Shown: in pieces, positions 1 through 7,936 of the stretch
Numbering within the stretch: position 1 is the stretch's first letter
Layout: every line of letters starts with the position of its first letter
Source of the DNA: Sphingopyxis sp. H053
GTDB lineage: Bacteria; Pseudomonadota; Alphaproteobacteria; Sphingomonadales; Sphingomonadaceae
Length of the DNA: 64,000 bases
Direction: 5' to 3'
NCBI RefSeq assembly: GCF_001468225.1
Contig: NZ_LNRU01000007.1
Location: forward strand, 124,001 to 188,000
The notes under the pieces: model-generated
Databases searched by the model: none
What the model was told of the DNA's origin: nothing
Seen by the model: only the letters and a program-made list of their open reading frames with translations
Made by a program: the position numbers and the translations under genes

Positions 1-49
1 CTATTTCCACAAGGACGGCACGCCCTATCCGACGTCGCGGATTCCCTAG
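1..49 (+). CDS. C-terminal tail of an unidentified protein (partial)
   Basis: An open frame enters from the left edge and ends at TAG 47-49; the last residues read YFHKDGTPYPTSRIP. The fragment is too short to identify. Its stop overlaps by three bases the stop of the convergent secreted protein that follows, so the two genes end tail to tail with no terminator between them. That this is the true frame is inferred from the lack of other structure here. Confidence 0.4.
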   Translation, partial: YFHKDGTPYPTSRIP

Positions 50-693
50 AGAATTCGGTAACTCAGCAGTGTGAAGCGGGCGGATGCGGTCGCATAGACG
101 CCGTGACCGCGCGCCGCCGGCGATCCGAAGACCAGCCCGATGCGGTCGATATCGGCGAGTGCGGCCTCGATCGCGCCCGGCTTCGATCCGGCGGTTCGGC
201 CCAGGACGGAAATCCAGTTCGGATCGTCGAGCCGCACGCTGATTTCATGTTCGCCCGGCGCGATTTCGCGCACCGTGGCGGCGGGGGCGTACCAGCGAAA
301 ATCTTCGTAGCGGCCCTTCGCGCTCCAATTGTCGCCGCGCCGCTGGAAATAGAGCGACACGGTGGCGGGAACATCGGGGCTTTCCTGCGGCACGAAGCGC
401 GTGCCGGCCTGTGCATCGACGCGGTAGCGCACGACGATGCGGGCTTGCGGCGAGATCGGGCCGGGGCGGAAGGTGACATAGTGGACATGGCCGGCTGCGG
501 CGCTGCCGACGGGAAAGTCGAATTGCCACCCGGTACGGGTCGGCTGCGGACGCAGCGGCATGCCTTGCGAATAATTCTTGCCGCGAATGATCGGGCCGAT
601 CTCCCAGTCCGCCCCGCGCTGCGCCGCCGCCGGGCTGATGGCGGGGAGCAGCAGGGCAAAGGCGATCAGCGCCGCGGTGACAGGATATCGCAT
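46..693 (-). CDS. Secreted/periplasmic protein of unknown function
   Basis: 215 residues. I chose the ATG at 693 because it gives a textbook signal peptide (MRYPVTAALIAFALLLP, cleavage after AAAQ near residue 25); the frame stays open further upstream but without a sensible start. The mature part is rich in aromatic and beta-forming residues, has evenly spaced short hydrophobic runs, and shows no cysteine pairs, lipobox or catalytic motif. It looks like a small all-beta, jelly-roll-type periplasmic domain, which is inference from composition only. It is on the same strand as the downstream genes but sits about 70 bases from the GST gene and is probably a separate unit. I do not recognise a family. 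Confidence 0.7.
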   Translation of the reverse strand: MRYPVTAALIAFALLLPAISPAAAQRGADWEIGPIIRGKNYSQGMPLRPQPTRTGWQFDFPVGSAAAGHVHYVTFRPGPISPQARIVVRYRVDAQAGTRFVPQESPDVPATVSLYFQRRGDNWSAKGRYEDFRWYAPAATVREIAPGEHEISVRLDDPNWISVLGRTAGSKPGAIEAALADIDRIGLVFGSPAARGHGVYATASARFTLLSYRIL

Positions 694-761
694 AGGCCCG
701 GAATAGCAGGCCGACATGGTCATGTCCTGAACGGCCGGTTCATCGCCGCGATAGCTTGGGC

Positions 762-1433
762 TCAGCCCTCGACCGGCCCCTCGAACTTCTCGATGATCCA
801 GTCCTCGGCCTGCGCGCCGCCGATCCATTCCTGCATGCACGGGTGGCTGATCACCGCCTGCGCATAAGCGGCGGCAAAGCGCGGCAGCGGGATCGAGTAA
901 GTGATAAAGCGCGTGACGACGGGCGCGAACATGATGTCGGCCGCCGACCATTTGCCGAAAAGATAATCGCCGTCGCCGCCGAAGCGCGCGCGGGCCTCGG
1001 CCCAGATCTGGAAGATGCGCACGACATCGGCCTGCACTTCGGGGAGCAGTTCGGCGGGGGGGTAGATGCGCCGGATGTTCATGCTGTGGTTGCGGCGGAG
1101 CGCGGCAAAGCTCGAATGCATTTCGGCCGCCATCGAGCGCGCCATCGCGCGCGCCGCCATGTCGTCGGGCCAGAAACCTTTGGTGCCGCCGGTCTTTTCG
1201 TTGAGATAGTCGATGATCGCGAGGCTGTCCCACACGACGATATCGTCGCCGTCCCACAGGATCGGCACCTTGCCGCCCGACGGCGCGAACTCGTCGCCCT
1301 CGCGGCGGTTCGACCAATCCTCGTCGTAAAGCGGGACGGTGACTTCCTCGAACGGCAGGCCGCTATGCTTGACCGCGAGCCAGCCGCGCAGGCTCCAGCT
1401 GGAGTATGCCTTGTTGCCGAGGAAGAGTTTCAT
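762..1433 (-). CDS. Glutathione S-transferase family protein
   Basis: 223 residues, the normal size for a cytosolic GST. The N-terminal thioredoxin-fold domain (about 1-80) carries NKAYSSWSLR, where a serine is the expected glutathione-activating residue, then the cis-proline segment GGKVPIL and the glutathione gamma-Glu contact motif DSLAI. The helical C-terminal domain (about 90-215) includes WSAADIMFAPV, the N-capping/hydrophobic-staple region. The start ATG has a good Shine-Dalgarno sequence (AAAGGAGA). Known for the family: conjugation or thiol-transfer reactions with glutathione in the cytoplasm. The substrate cannot be read from sequence. It lies upstream, on the same strand, of a palindromic repeat that separates it from engB. 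Confidence 0.9.
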   Translation of the reverse strand: MKLFLGNKAYSSWSLRGWLAVKHSGLPFEEVTVPLYDEDWSNRREGDEFAPSGGKVPILWDGDDIVVWDSLAIIDYLNEKTGGTKGFWPDDMAARAMARSMAAEMHSSFAALRRNHSMNIRRIYPPAELLPEVQADVVRIFQIWAEARARFGGDGDYLFGKWSAADIMFAPVVTRFITYSIPLPRFAAAYAQAVISHPCMQEWIGGAQAEDWIIEKFEGPVEG

Positions 1434-1450
1434 GGTGTCTCCTTTAATCC

Positions 1451-1608
1451 CTCTCCCCTTGCGGGAGAGGGTTGCGCAGACTTGGCAGCTTGCTGCCTAG
1501 TCGTAGCTGGGAGAGGGGGTGTCAACGGTTGCGTGCGCACGCCCCCTCTCCAGGTTCCGGTAGCGGACAAGTCCGCAACCTGCACCATCCTCTCCCGCAA
1601 GGGGAGAG
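1451..1608. repeat. Composite palindromic intergenic element
   Basis: The outer 20-base arms at 1451-1470 and 1589-1608 are exact reverse complements. Inside them is a second pair built on GAGAGGGGG (1511-1519) and CCCCCTCTC (1542-1550), plus short sub-palindromes. It fills the whole gap between the GST gene and engB. It has the look of a miniature palindromic repeat able to fold into a long cruciform or hairpin on either strand, and could act as a transcription barrier or mRNA stabiliser. No ORF is present. Mobility is inference; no target-site duplication is evident. Confidence 0.75.
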
Positions 1609-1614
1609 GAGAAA

Positions 1615-2280
1615 TTATGACTCGACCGCCTCCAGCACCGCGGTACGCAGCTCGGCGATCCCCATGCCCTTTTCGCTGCTCGTCGCGATCACTTGCGGGT
1701 GCGCGGCGGGATGCTTGCGGGCTTCGGCCTCGGTCGCGGCCTGCACCGCTTCGAGTTCGGTCGCCTTGATCTTGTCGGCCTTGGTCAGCACGATTCGATA
1801 GCTGACCGCCGCGGTGTCGAGCATTTCGAGCACGTCGCGGTCGACGTCCTTGATCCCGTGGCGGCTGTCGATCAGCACGAGCGTGCGTTTCAGCACCGCG
1901 CGGCCGCGGAGGTAATCGTTGATCAGGAAACGCCATTTCTTGACGACATCCTTCGGCGCCTTGGCAAAGCCGTAACCGGGCATGTCGACGAGCCGGAAGA
2001 TCAGGGGATCCTCGCCGACGTCGAAATAGTTCAGCTCCTGCGTCCGTCCCGGCGTCACCGACGTGCGCGCCAGCCCGTTGCGGTTCGTCAATGCGTTGAG
2101 CAGCGACGACTTGCCGACGTTCGAGCGCCCCGCGAACGCGATTTCGGGCACGCTCGGAGGCGGCAGATGCTGGAGCGCGGGCGCCGATTTCAGGAACGTA
2201 ATCGGTCCCGAAAACAGCTTGCGCGCGCGCTCCGCCCGTTCGGGGTCGGCCCCCGGGTCAAGATCCTCGTTGTCGCTCAC
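1615..2280 (-). CDS. engB: Ribosome biogenesis GTPase EngB (YihA/YsxC)
   Basis: 221 residues. TRAFAC-class GTPase with G1 GRSNVGKSS (about 51-59), the G2 threonine in TPGRTQ (about 75-81), G3 DMPG (about 99-102) and G4 TKAD, followed by a G5-like ATSSEKG. This order and size are diagnostic of EngB, which assists late assembly of the 50S subunit. The start is a GTG whose last bases form the TGA stop of yidC (GTGA overlap, 2277-2280), so translation is coupled to the insertase gene. It is the last gene of the rpmH-rnpA-yidD-yidC-engB run. An N-terminal extension of about 25 acidic residues precedes the GTPase core. Confidence 0.95.
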   Translation of the reverse strand: MSDNEDLDPGADPERAERARKLFSGPITFLKSAPALQHLPPPSVPEIAFAGRSNVGKSSLLNALTNRNGLARTSVTPGRTQELNYFDVGEDPLIFRLVDMPGYGFAKAPKDVVKKWRFLINDYLRGRAVLKRTLVLIDSRHGIKDVDRDVLEMLDTAAVSYRIVLTKADKIKATELEAVQAATEAEARKHPAAHPQVIATSSEKGMGIAELRTAVLEAVES

Positions 2281-4022
2281 TTCGCCGGTGCCGCCTTCAG
2301 CTGCGGGAACTTGCGGTACATCCATTGCTGCTGCGCGATCGACAGCAGGTTGTTGGTGATCCAGTAGAGCAGCAGGCCCGCCGCGAACGGCGCCATGATG
2401 AACATGAACAGCCACGGCATGATCTTGAACACCTGCTGCTGCACGGGGTCGGTCGCCTGCGGGTTCAGGCGGAACTGCAGGAACATCGTGATGCCCAGGA
2501 TCACCGCGAGGATGCCGATCGACAGGATCGATGGCGGGGTGAAGGGCAGCAGGCCGAACAGGTTCAGGATGTGCAGCGGATCGGGCGCCGACAGATCCTT
2601 GATCCACAGAATGAACGGCTGGTGCCGCATTTCGATCGTCAGCATCAGCACCTTGTACAGCGCATAGAAGATCGGAATCTGGATGACGATCGGAAGGCAG
2701 CCGGCGAGCGGATTGATCTTCTCGTCCTTATAGAGCTTCATCAGCTCCTGCTGCATCTTGGGCTTGTCGTCCTTATGGCGTTCCTGCAGTGCCTTCATCT
2801 TCGGCTGGACGAGGCGCATCTGCGCCATCGAACCGAACTGGCGCTGCGCGATCGGGAACATCAGTGCGCGGATGATCAAGGTCAGCACCATGATCGCGAC
2901 GCCGAAATTGCCGACCTGCTTGAACAGCCAGTCGAGCAGCTTGAAGATCGGAACCTCGAAAAATTCGAACCAGCCCCAGTCGATCGCGTTCGACAGGCGC
3001 GTGATGCCCTGATCGTCCTGATAGTGCGAGAGCGTGCTCACTTCCTTGGCGCCGGCGAAGACGCGGCTGGTCGTCGTGACCTGCTTGCCCGGTGCGACCT
3101 CGACAAGGTCGCGGGCGAAGGCGGCGCGATAGGCGCCGCCCGGCAGCGAATTGAACGCGGCGGAGACTTTTTCGCCCTTCGCCGGGACGACCGCGGCGAG
3201 CCAATATTTGTCGGTGAAGCCGAGCCAGCCGGCCGAGGTGTAGGAGACGGTGTTGTTCGCCGCCTCTTCGAGCTCGTCATAATTGGTGAAGTTCGACTTG
3301 CCGTCGAGATAGCCGGTCGGGCCGACGTGGATCGTCCAGCTGTCCTGCTCGTGCGGGTCGGTCGGCTTGCCGGTGCGGTCGATATAGGTGCCGCTGCGCA
3401 CCGCGACGGGGGCGGCGCCGGTGTTGGCGATCGTCTGCTTCGCGGTGATCAGATAATCGCTGTCGATGCTATATTCGATGCGGAAGGTCTGACCGGCGCC
3501 GTTGGCCCAGCTCAGCGTGACCGGCGTCGTCGGGGTCAATTTGGTCCCGGTCGCGGTCCAGACCGTGGTCGGACCCGGAACGACGACGCCCTGCGCCGAC
3601 CAGCCGATGCTCGCGAAATAGGCGGCCTTGGTGCCCGCGGGGGCAAACAGGCGAACGGGCGGCGAATCCTTTTTGATCGTCTGGCGATATTTGCTGAGCG
3701 TGATGTCGTCGACGCGCGCGCCGACGAGGTTGATCGACCCCTTGATCGCGGGAGTTTCGATCGGAATGCGGTTGCCGTCGGCGAGCACCGCTTCGATCGG
3801 GCGGATCGCCTGCGGCGCGGCCGTAGCGGGCACCCCGGGGGCGGGCAGCGCGGCGGGCTGGCCCGGCGCCGCGGCGGGCGCGGAGCCGCCCGGCCCGGCG
3901 ACCGTCGTCGTCACATCGGGCTTGTCGGGGGTGGGGAAGAATTTCTCGGAGACGAAATTCCAGCCGATCAGGATGGCCACCGACAACAAAATTGCCGCGA
4001 TCATGTTACGCTTGTCGTCCAC
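2277..4022 (-). CDS. yidC: Membrane protein insertase YidC (Oxa1 family)
   Basis: 581 residues from a GTG start, chosen because the product then begins MDDKRNMIAAILLS, the usual YidC opening, with the first membrane segment at about 7-27. A Pro/Ala-rich linker leads to the large periplasmic beta-sandwich domain (about 75-350). The conserved Oxa1 core follows: amphipathic EH1 helix, TM2, the charged cytoplasmic hairpin (QPKMKALQERHKDD) and three further membrane helices containing NPLAGCLP. The family inserts and folds inner-membrane proteins alone or with SecYEG. The gene lies between yidD (44-bp gap) and engB (4-bp overlap), the conserved order in this group. Confidence 0.97.
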   Translation of the reverse strand: MDDKRNMIAAILLSVAILIGWNFVSEKFFPTPDKPDVTTTVAGPGGSAPAAAPGQPAALPAPGVPATAAPQAIRPIEAVLADGNRIPIETPAIKGSINLVGARVDDITLSKYRQTIKKDSPPVRLFAPAGTKAAYFASIGWSAQGVVVPGPTTVWTATGTKLTPTTPVTLSWANGAGQTFRIEYSIDSDYLITAKQTIANTGAAPVAVRSGTYIDRTGKPTDPHEQDSWTIHVGPTGYLDGKSNFTNYDELEEAANNTVSYTSAGWLGFTDKYWLAAVVPAKGEKVSAAFNSLPGGAYRAAFARDLVEVAPGKQVTTTSRVFAGAKEVSTLSHYQDDQGITRLSNAIDWGWFEFFEVPIFKLLDWLFKQVGNFGVAIMVLTLIIRALMFPIAQRQFGSMAQMRLVQPKMKALQERHKDDKPKMQQELMKLYKDEKINPLAGCLPIVIQIPIFYALYKVLMLTIEMRHQPFILWIKDLSAPDPLHILNLFGLLPFTPPSILSIGILAVILGITMFLQFRLNPQATDPVQQQVFKIMPWLFMFIMAPFAAGLLLYWITNNLLSIAQQQWMYRKFPQLKAAPAK

Positions 4023-4066
4023 GCTCTTCGATCTCTCTTCGTCTCTAAAAAGTCGGGGAATGCCGT

Positions 4067-4279
4067 TCAAGGAACGGGGTCGTAGCCGTGGCCCCCCCAA
4101 GGATGGCAGCGCAATAGCCGCTTTGTCGCCAGCCAGCCACCCTTGATCGCACCATGGCGCCGCAGTGCGACGATCGCATATTCGCTGCACGAGGGCGCGT
4201 AGCGGCAGGTCGGCGGAAGGATGCGCGACGGGCCGATTTGCCAGCCGCGCGCGATCAGGATGAGCAATTTGGCGATCAC
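4067..4279 (-). CDS. yidD: Membrane protein insertion efficiency factor YidD
   Basis: 70 residues from a GTG start. It shows the hallmark conserved run [11 protein letters not shown] followed by [20 protein letters not shown], including the paired cysteines and the CHP motif that define the family. The N-terminus is an amphipathic helix that associates with the inner membrane. YidD assists YidC-dependent insertion, and its position between rnpA and yidC is the conserved one. Unusually, 150 bp containing a large perfect palindrome separate it from rnpA, whereas these genes overlap or abut in most genomes. Confidence 0.95.
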   Translation of the reverse strand: MIAKLLILIARGWQIGPSRILPPTCRYAPSCSEYAIVALRRHGAIKGGWLATKRLLRCHPWGGHGYDPVP

Positions 4280-4335
4280 GAGAAAAGCCCGGAAATCCGC
4301 GCAACTTCACGCGCGAATGATGTTTTTTCTTCTTC

Positions 4336-4409
4336 GTCACCCCGGACTTGATCCGGGGTCCCGCTTTTCAACGTCGCCGAGCGGGACCCCGGATCAAGTC
4401 CGGGGTGAC
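4336..4409. repeat. 29-bp perfect inverted repeat between rnpA and yidD
   Basis: Arms 4336-4364 and 4381-4409 are exact reverse complements (29 bases each) around a 16-base spacer. The core is CCCCGGACTTGATCCGGGG, itself nearly palindromic. A related copy lies at 26302-26394. The element interrupts the otherwise tight rnpA-yidD spacing and could terminate or attenuate transcription between the two genes. This looks like a dispersed palindromic repeat and carries no coding signal. Confidence 0.85.
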
Positions 4410-4430
4410 GATAAAGGAGATGGGCGGCAA

Positions 4431-4778
4431 TCACGACGGCTTCGTCCCGAGCTTCTTCGCCGCGCGCTTCAGCGCCGAATCGAGATGCTCGCCGAGTTCG
4501 GCAAAGACGATGTCGTTGCCGCCCGGCCGGCCGATCAGCACATGGTCGGCGCCGGCGATCCCCGATTCGGGAAGCGCGGCGCGGCACAGTTCGCGCAGCC
4601 GGCGCTTCATCCGGTTGCGCGTGACCGAATTGCCGACTTTCTTGCTGACGGTATAGCCAATGCCCAGCACGTCGTCGCCGTCGCCGCGCTGGCGGACGAG
4701 CAGGACAAAGCCGGGCATGGGAAAGCGAAGGCCGCGGTTGGCGGCCAGAAATTCGCTACGTTTTGAAAGCGTTCGCAC
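4431..4778 (-). CDS. rnpA: Ribonuclease P protein component
   Basis: 115 residues from the GTG at 4778, giving an MRTLSKRSEFLAANRG start typical of alphaproteobacterial RnpA; a longer in-frame extension would run back through rpmH and is rejected. It carries the RNase P protein signature around VTRNRMKRRLRE (the RNR motif), the basic central helix that contacts precursor-tRNA leader and the M1 RNA. The protein partners with the RnpB RNA to mature tRNA 5' ends. It is 29 bases downstream of rpmH, as expected. Confidence 0.93.
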   Translation of the reverse strand: MRTLSKRSEFLAANRGLRFPMPGFVLLVRQRGDGDDVLGIGYTVSKKVGNSVTRNRMKRRLRELCRAALPESGIAGADHVLIGRPGGNDIVFAELGEHLDSALKRAAKKLGTKPS

Positions 4779-4807
4779 CAGCTGAACTGGCGCAGAAGCG
4801 TCAGCGA

Positions 4808-4942
4808 TCAGGCCGACAGCTTCTTGCGGCCCTGGGCGCGGCGGTTGGCGAGAATCTTGCGGCCGCCAACCGTTGCCTTGCGGGCGCGGAAACCGTGGCG
4901 ACGGGCGCGCACGAGGTTGCTCGGTTGAAAGGTACGCTTCAT
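4808..4942 (-). CDS. rpmH: 50S ribosomal protein L34
   Basis: 44 residues, [20 protein letters not shown] at the start, the almost invariant L34 sequence, followed by [20 protein letters not shown] and LSA. An AGGGA ribosome-binding site lies about 10 bases before the ATG. It is the first gene of the rpmH-rnpA-yidD-yidC-engB unit and a structural protein of the large ribosomal subunit. There is no oddity apart from the strong terminator-like hairpin just upstream, which insulates it from the preceding gene. Confidence 0.97.
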   Translation of the reverse strand: MKRTFQPSNLVRARRHGFRARKATVGGRKILANRRAQGRKKLSA

Positions 4943-4973
4943 CGCGGTTGTCCCTAATTCTCGTCAAAGGCTT

Positions 4974-5005
4974 TAACAGAAAAGGGCCGCCAAACGTGGG
5001 CGGCC
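4974..5005 (-). terminator. Rho-independent terminator-like hairpin
   Basis: Stem GGCCGCC (4985-4991) pairs with GGCGGCC (4999-5005) across a 7-base loop. Read on the minus strand it is followed by CCTTTTCTGTT, a T-rich tail. It sits just after the stop of the 5044-5379 membrane protein and before rpmH, the right place to end that transcript. Confidence 0.65.
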
Positions 5006-5043
5006 ACTGATGGAGGCGCGGATAAGCGAGAGTCGGCGCAAAG

Positions 5044-5379
5044 TCAATCGCCATTGGCGCGGTTTTCGGTCGTTTCGCCATCGGCTGCCGCCAGCGCTTC
5101 GCGTTCGCGCCGCCGCGCCGCGCTGGTACGCCGCATCAACCGGTCGGTCCAGCCGGCATAGCGCGGGTGGCGCCGCTTGAAGCGGACATAGACGCGCTTC
5201 GCCCACTCGCTGTTCTGCAAAGCCAGCATCAATCCCGCGGGAAACAGGATGACAAAGCCCGGCCCCGGCAGCGGACCGAGCAAGGGCGCGGCGATCATCA
5301 GCAGGACGCCAAGCACGAACAGCGCCGTCCGCACCCGCGGGTTCGATCGCAATCGCTGGTAAAGGCTGCGTTTCGCCAT
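5044..5379 (-). CDS. Small inner-membrane protein with GPLPGPG motif (PGPGW-like)
   Basis: 111 residues. A basic N-terminus is followed by a hydrophobic segment (about 17-35), a glycine/proline turn GPLPGPG, and a second hydrophobic segment (about 43-57), then a long Arg-rich cytoplasmic tail. This layout matches the small PGPGW-type transmembrane family. The function is unknown; the conserved turn suggests a re-entrant hairpin. It is followed by a terminator hairpin, so it is probably transcribed alone. Start ATG at 5379. Confidence 0.75.
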   Translation of the reverse strand: MAKRSLYQRLRSNPRVRTALFVLGVLLMIAAPLLGPLPGPGFVILFPAGLMLALQNSEWAKRVYVRFKRRHPRYAGWTDRLMRRTSAARRREREALAAADGETTENRANGD

Positions 5380-5550
5380 GGGGGCGATGTGGGGAGGCTG
5401 CGGCGTGTTGCAAGGCTAAAGCAGCTTGGCGCGCGCGGGTTTATGATCGCGCGCGGCGGTTTTGGGGTGGTGAGCGGACGTTGCTCTCTTTTTCGCGGGA
5501 ATGACGGGGTTCGGTCATGGCTGCCTTCACGAACGCAGTCGCGACGACAT

Positions 5551-6348
5551 TCAATTCAGCGTGACGAAGCGCGCCATATCGTCGCGCGTCAGATAGCGGA
5601 CGTCGTCGAACGGGGTGCTGTTGGTCAGCGCGTAAAATTCGCGCGCCTTCGCGTCGTTCAGCCCCATTTCGCGGTAATAGCCCAGATATTCGGCGTGGAC
5701 CGGGTCGTTCGCAGGATAGTCGTTCGCCTCGCGCCCATATTCGTCGGCCCAGCTGTGGACGCCGAATTCGGCGTCGGGCGCGGCGCGGCGGGTGACGCCG
5801 GCGAGCCACAGTTCGACCGCGCCCGAGCGGATCGAGCCGCCCGCCGGAACCACGGTTTCGAGCCCCGCGCGGCGGATGGCGCGCGCGAGGATCAAATTCG
5901 CTTCCTCGTCGAGGCTGCCGGGGCAGTCGAGCATCTCAAGCCGCTTGAGCCCCGGATACGCCGCGAGCATCGCCGCGAACTGGCGCGGGGTGGCCGAGGT
6001 GACGTCGCCCGCCATGCGGACGGTCGCGCCGTCGATCACCGAAAAGGGACCGAAACGCGCCTTGGCATGGCCGAGTGTCGCGAGCGTGGCGGCGGGGGCG
6101 TAGCGGCGCGTCGCCGCGAAATCGGCATCCTCGGCGAGCGCCTCGTCATCCAGCAGCGCGGCGCCTTCGTCGATGACATCCTCATCGCTGTCGGCGACGC
6201 CGTCTTCGACGCCGGCATCGTCATAAGTCCACGTCACCGTCGTGGTGGTGATCGTCACGACCTGCTGCGCCTGCGCCGGCGCGAACGCGAGCACCGCCGC
6301 CAAAGCGGCGACGATGAGCGTGCGGACGAAGGCCGACGGCGAAACCAT
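5551..6348 (-). CDS. Periplasmic ClpP/crotonase-fold-like protein (COG3904-like)
   Basis: 265 residues with a signal peptide (about 1-28, AQAQ cleavage). An acidic low-complexity stretch of about 45 residues follows, then a compact alpha/beta region. Near residue 175 GGSIRSGAVELWLAG, followed by FGVHSW, matches the pattern of predicted periplasmic ClpP-like proteins, in which the serine after the glycines would be the nucleophile and the GVHS histidine part of the active site. The usual preceding cysteine (CASAC) is absent, so activity is uncertain. It stands alone, about 170 bases from its neighbours. Confidence 0.55.
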   Translation of the reverse strand: MVSPSAFVRTLIVAALAAVLAFAPAQAQQVVTITTTTVTWTYDDAGVEDGVADSDEDVIDEGAALLDDEALAEDADFAATRRYAPAATLATLGHAKARFGPFSVIDGATVRMAGDVTSATPRQFAAMLAAYPGLKRLEMLDCPGSLDEEANLILARAIRRAGLETVVPAGGSIRSGAVELWLAGVTRRAAPDAEFGVHSWADEYGREANDYPANDPVHAEYLGYYREMGLNDAKAREFYALTNSTPFDDVRYLTRDDMARFVTLN

Positions 6349-6432
6349 AGGTCCGCCTTCGCGCGTGCGCGCCTATCAAATGGCGAACAGGCAGTGTCAG
6401 CGCGCCGTTAACCGCGATCCGGGACAATCGCG

Positions 6433-6822
6433 CTACAGCTCGCTTTCGGTGCCATAAGGCGTCGTGATCGCTTCGAGCAGATGGCCGTCGGGATCGGCGA
6501 AATAGACGCCGCGCCCGCCGAAATGGCGATTGATCTCGCCCGGCCGGGTGCGCGCCGGGTCGGCCCAATAGTCGAGCCCGCGCGCCGCGAGCCGGTCGAT
6601 CACGCCGTCGAACTCGGCTTCGCTGACCAGAAAGGCATAATGCTGCGGCGCGACCGGCCCGTCCTTCTGCATGAAATCGACCGACACATGATTCGCGAGC
6701 CGGACCACCATGAAATGGAGGAAGGGTTCGGGCGGGTCGAGCGCGAACATTTCGGCCAGGAAGGCCGATGACGCGCGCGTGTCGCGGCACCAGATGATCG
6801 TGTGGTTGAGCTCGACCGCCAT
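6433..6822 (-). CDS. VOC (glyoxalase/bleomycin-resistance fold) protein
   Basis: 129 residues, one vicinal-oxygen-chelate domain with two beta-alpha-beta-beta-beta halves. The metal-ligand positions look like H7 in MAVELNHTII, the central histidine of QHYAFLV and the glutamate of DGHLLEAI near the C-terminus. GRGVYFADPDGH is the usual late strand-loop. Family members isomerise, cleave or bind small substrates with a divalent metal; the substrate here is unknown. It is 8 bases downstream of a GST gene and is the last member of the detoxification-like array. Confidence 0.85.
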   Translation of the reverse strand: MAVELNHTIIWCRDTRASSAFLAEMFALDPPEPFLHFMVVRLANHVSVDFMQKDGPVAPQHYAFLVSEAEFDGVIDRLAARGLDYWADPARTRPGEINRHFGGRGVYFADPDGHLLEAITTPYGTESEL

Positions 6823-6830
6823 TGGCTTCC

Positions 6831-7484
6831 TCAATCGCGGTCGGGGGCGCCGAGCGGGAAATAGGGACGATAGGGCCGCGCTTCCTCGACGCAGCGCGAA
6901 ATCGTCGGATGCGCGAGCAGCCGCGCGCGATAGGCGCGCAGATTCTCGTATGTGTCCGGGATTTGATGAACCCAGTCGGCGTAGAAGAGCGAAGGCGCCG
7001 CAGCACAATCGGCCATGGTGAAGCCATGGGGCGTCGCCCATCCGCCGCCCGCCAGCTCCTTGTCGAGCCAGCCATAGACGGTATCGAGCGCGGCTTTCGA
7101 CTGCTCGACGATCATCGGGACGTGATTTTCGGGCCCGCGGATCGCGTCGGCGACGACCGCCTGCATCCGGCCCATGACATGATTGTCGAAGACGCGGTCG
7201 AACAGCCGGACTTTCAGCGCCGCATCGAAATCCGCCGGGATCAGGCGCGGTTCGGGCACCAGCCGGTCGAGATATTCGATGATGATCGACGATTCAAAAT
7301 AGGGAATGCCGTCGTGGACGAGCAGCGGAAACTGCCCGACCGGCCAGTGCGCTTTCAGCTCGGGCATATGGTCCGGGAACGCCGGGTCGACCGAGCGATA
7401 GTCGAATTCGATCCCCTTCTCGTACAGCGCGATCAGCACTTTCCAGGTGTAGGAGGAGAAGGGGTGGCCATAATAGATCAGCAT
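6831..7484 (-). CDS. Glutathione S-transferase family protein
   Basis: 217 residues from the ATG at 7484 (a TTG one codon earlier is possible). The N-terminal domain begins MLIYYGHPFSSYTWK, with the catalytic serine in the FSSYTWK segment, then GQFPLLV (cis-Pro) and ESSIIIEYL (glutathione contact). The C-terminal helical domain contains FTMADCAAAP. The ATG shares its A with the TGA of the upstream membrane protein (TGATG), so the two are translationally coupled. Substrate unknown. Confidence 0.88.
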   Translation of the reverse strand: MLIYYGHPFSSYTWKVLIALYEKGIEFDYRSVDPAFPDHMPELKAHWPVGQFPLLVHDGIPYFESSIIIEYLDRLVPEPRLIPADFDAALKVRLFDRVFDNHVMGRMQAVVADAIRGPENHVPMIVEQSKAALDTVYGWLDKELAGGGWATPHGFTMADCAAAPSLFYADWVHQIPDTYENLRAYRARLLAHPTISRCVEEARPYRPYFPLGAPDRD

Positions 7485-7936
7485 CAATTACCATCCTTGC
7501 GCGTCAGCCAGGCGAGCGGCCAGCCGACGAAGAAAATATGCGGAAAGAGCGCGACCGCGCCTTTGACGAGGTCGGTCGGCGGGAAGGGCACTCCGAAGCG
7601 CAGCGGCAGCACGATCCCGTTCATGATGACATAGAGCAGCAGCCCGTAGAGCGTGCCGGTGAGCCACCATGGCCATACGGTCAGCGCGGTCCAGCGCCGC
7701 GCGACAAAGAACCACGCCGCGACCATCGCGCCCATGATCGCATAATGCGTCGCGAGCCCCGCGATGTCGCCGCCGATGCCCCAGCCGCGCGCGGCGTCGC
7801 CGAACGGCCCGCTCGCGACGGCGTGGAGCATCGAGGAGACGGTGCCCCCCTGCACGACGCTCGACACCGCCGCATAGACGATGTCGAGCGTGCCGCAGAG
7901 CAGCCAGGCGAAGAGCGCCGGACTACGCCGCGTCAA
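7484..7936 (-). CDS. Four-helix membrane protein of unknown function
   Basis: 150 residues, with four predicted membrane segments at about 5-27, 55-78, 87-108 and 125-143. Start TTG at 7936 overlaps the end of the upstream PhnB-like gene by 14 bases; no ATG or GTG is available in a better position. No catalytic motif is seen. It is embedded in the VOC/GST array and coupled to the following GST gene, so a role in the same process is possible, but that is context only. The family is not recognised with confidence. Confidence 0.7.
   Translation of the reverse strand: MTRRSPALFAWLLCGTLDIVYAAVSSVVQGGTVSSMLHAVASGPFGDAARGWGIGGDIAGLATHYAIMGAMVAAWFFVARRWTALTVWPWWLTGTLYGLLLYVIMNGIVLPLRFGVPFPPTDLVKGAVALFPHIFFVGWPLAWLTRKDGN

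Noticed and set aside
2325..4085. Long open plus-strand frame opposite yidC
   Set aside because: Composition is Arg/Asp/Glu low-complexity typical of antisense frames in high-GC DNA; the minus strand carries a full YidC.
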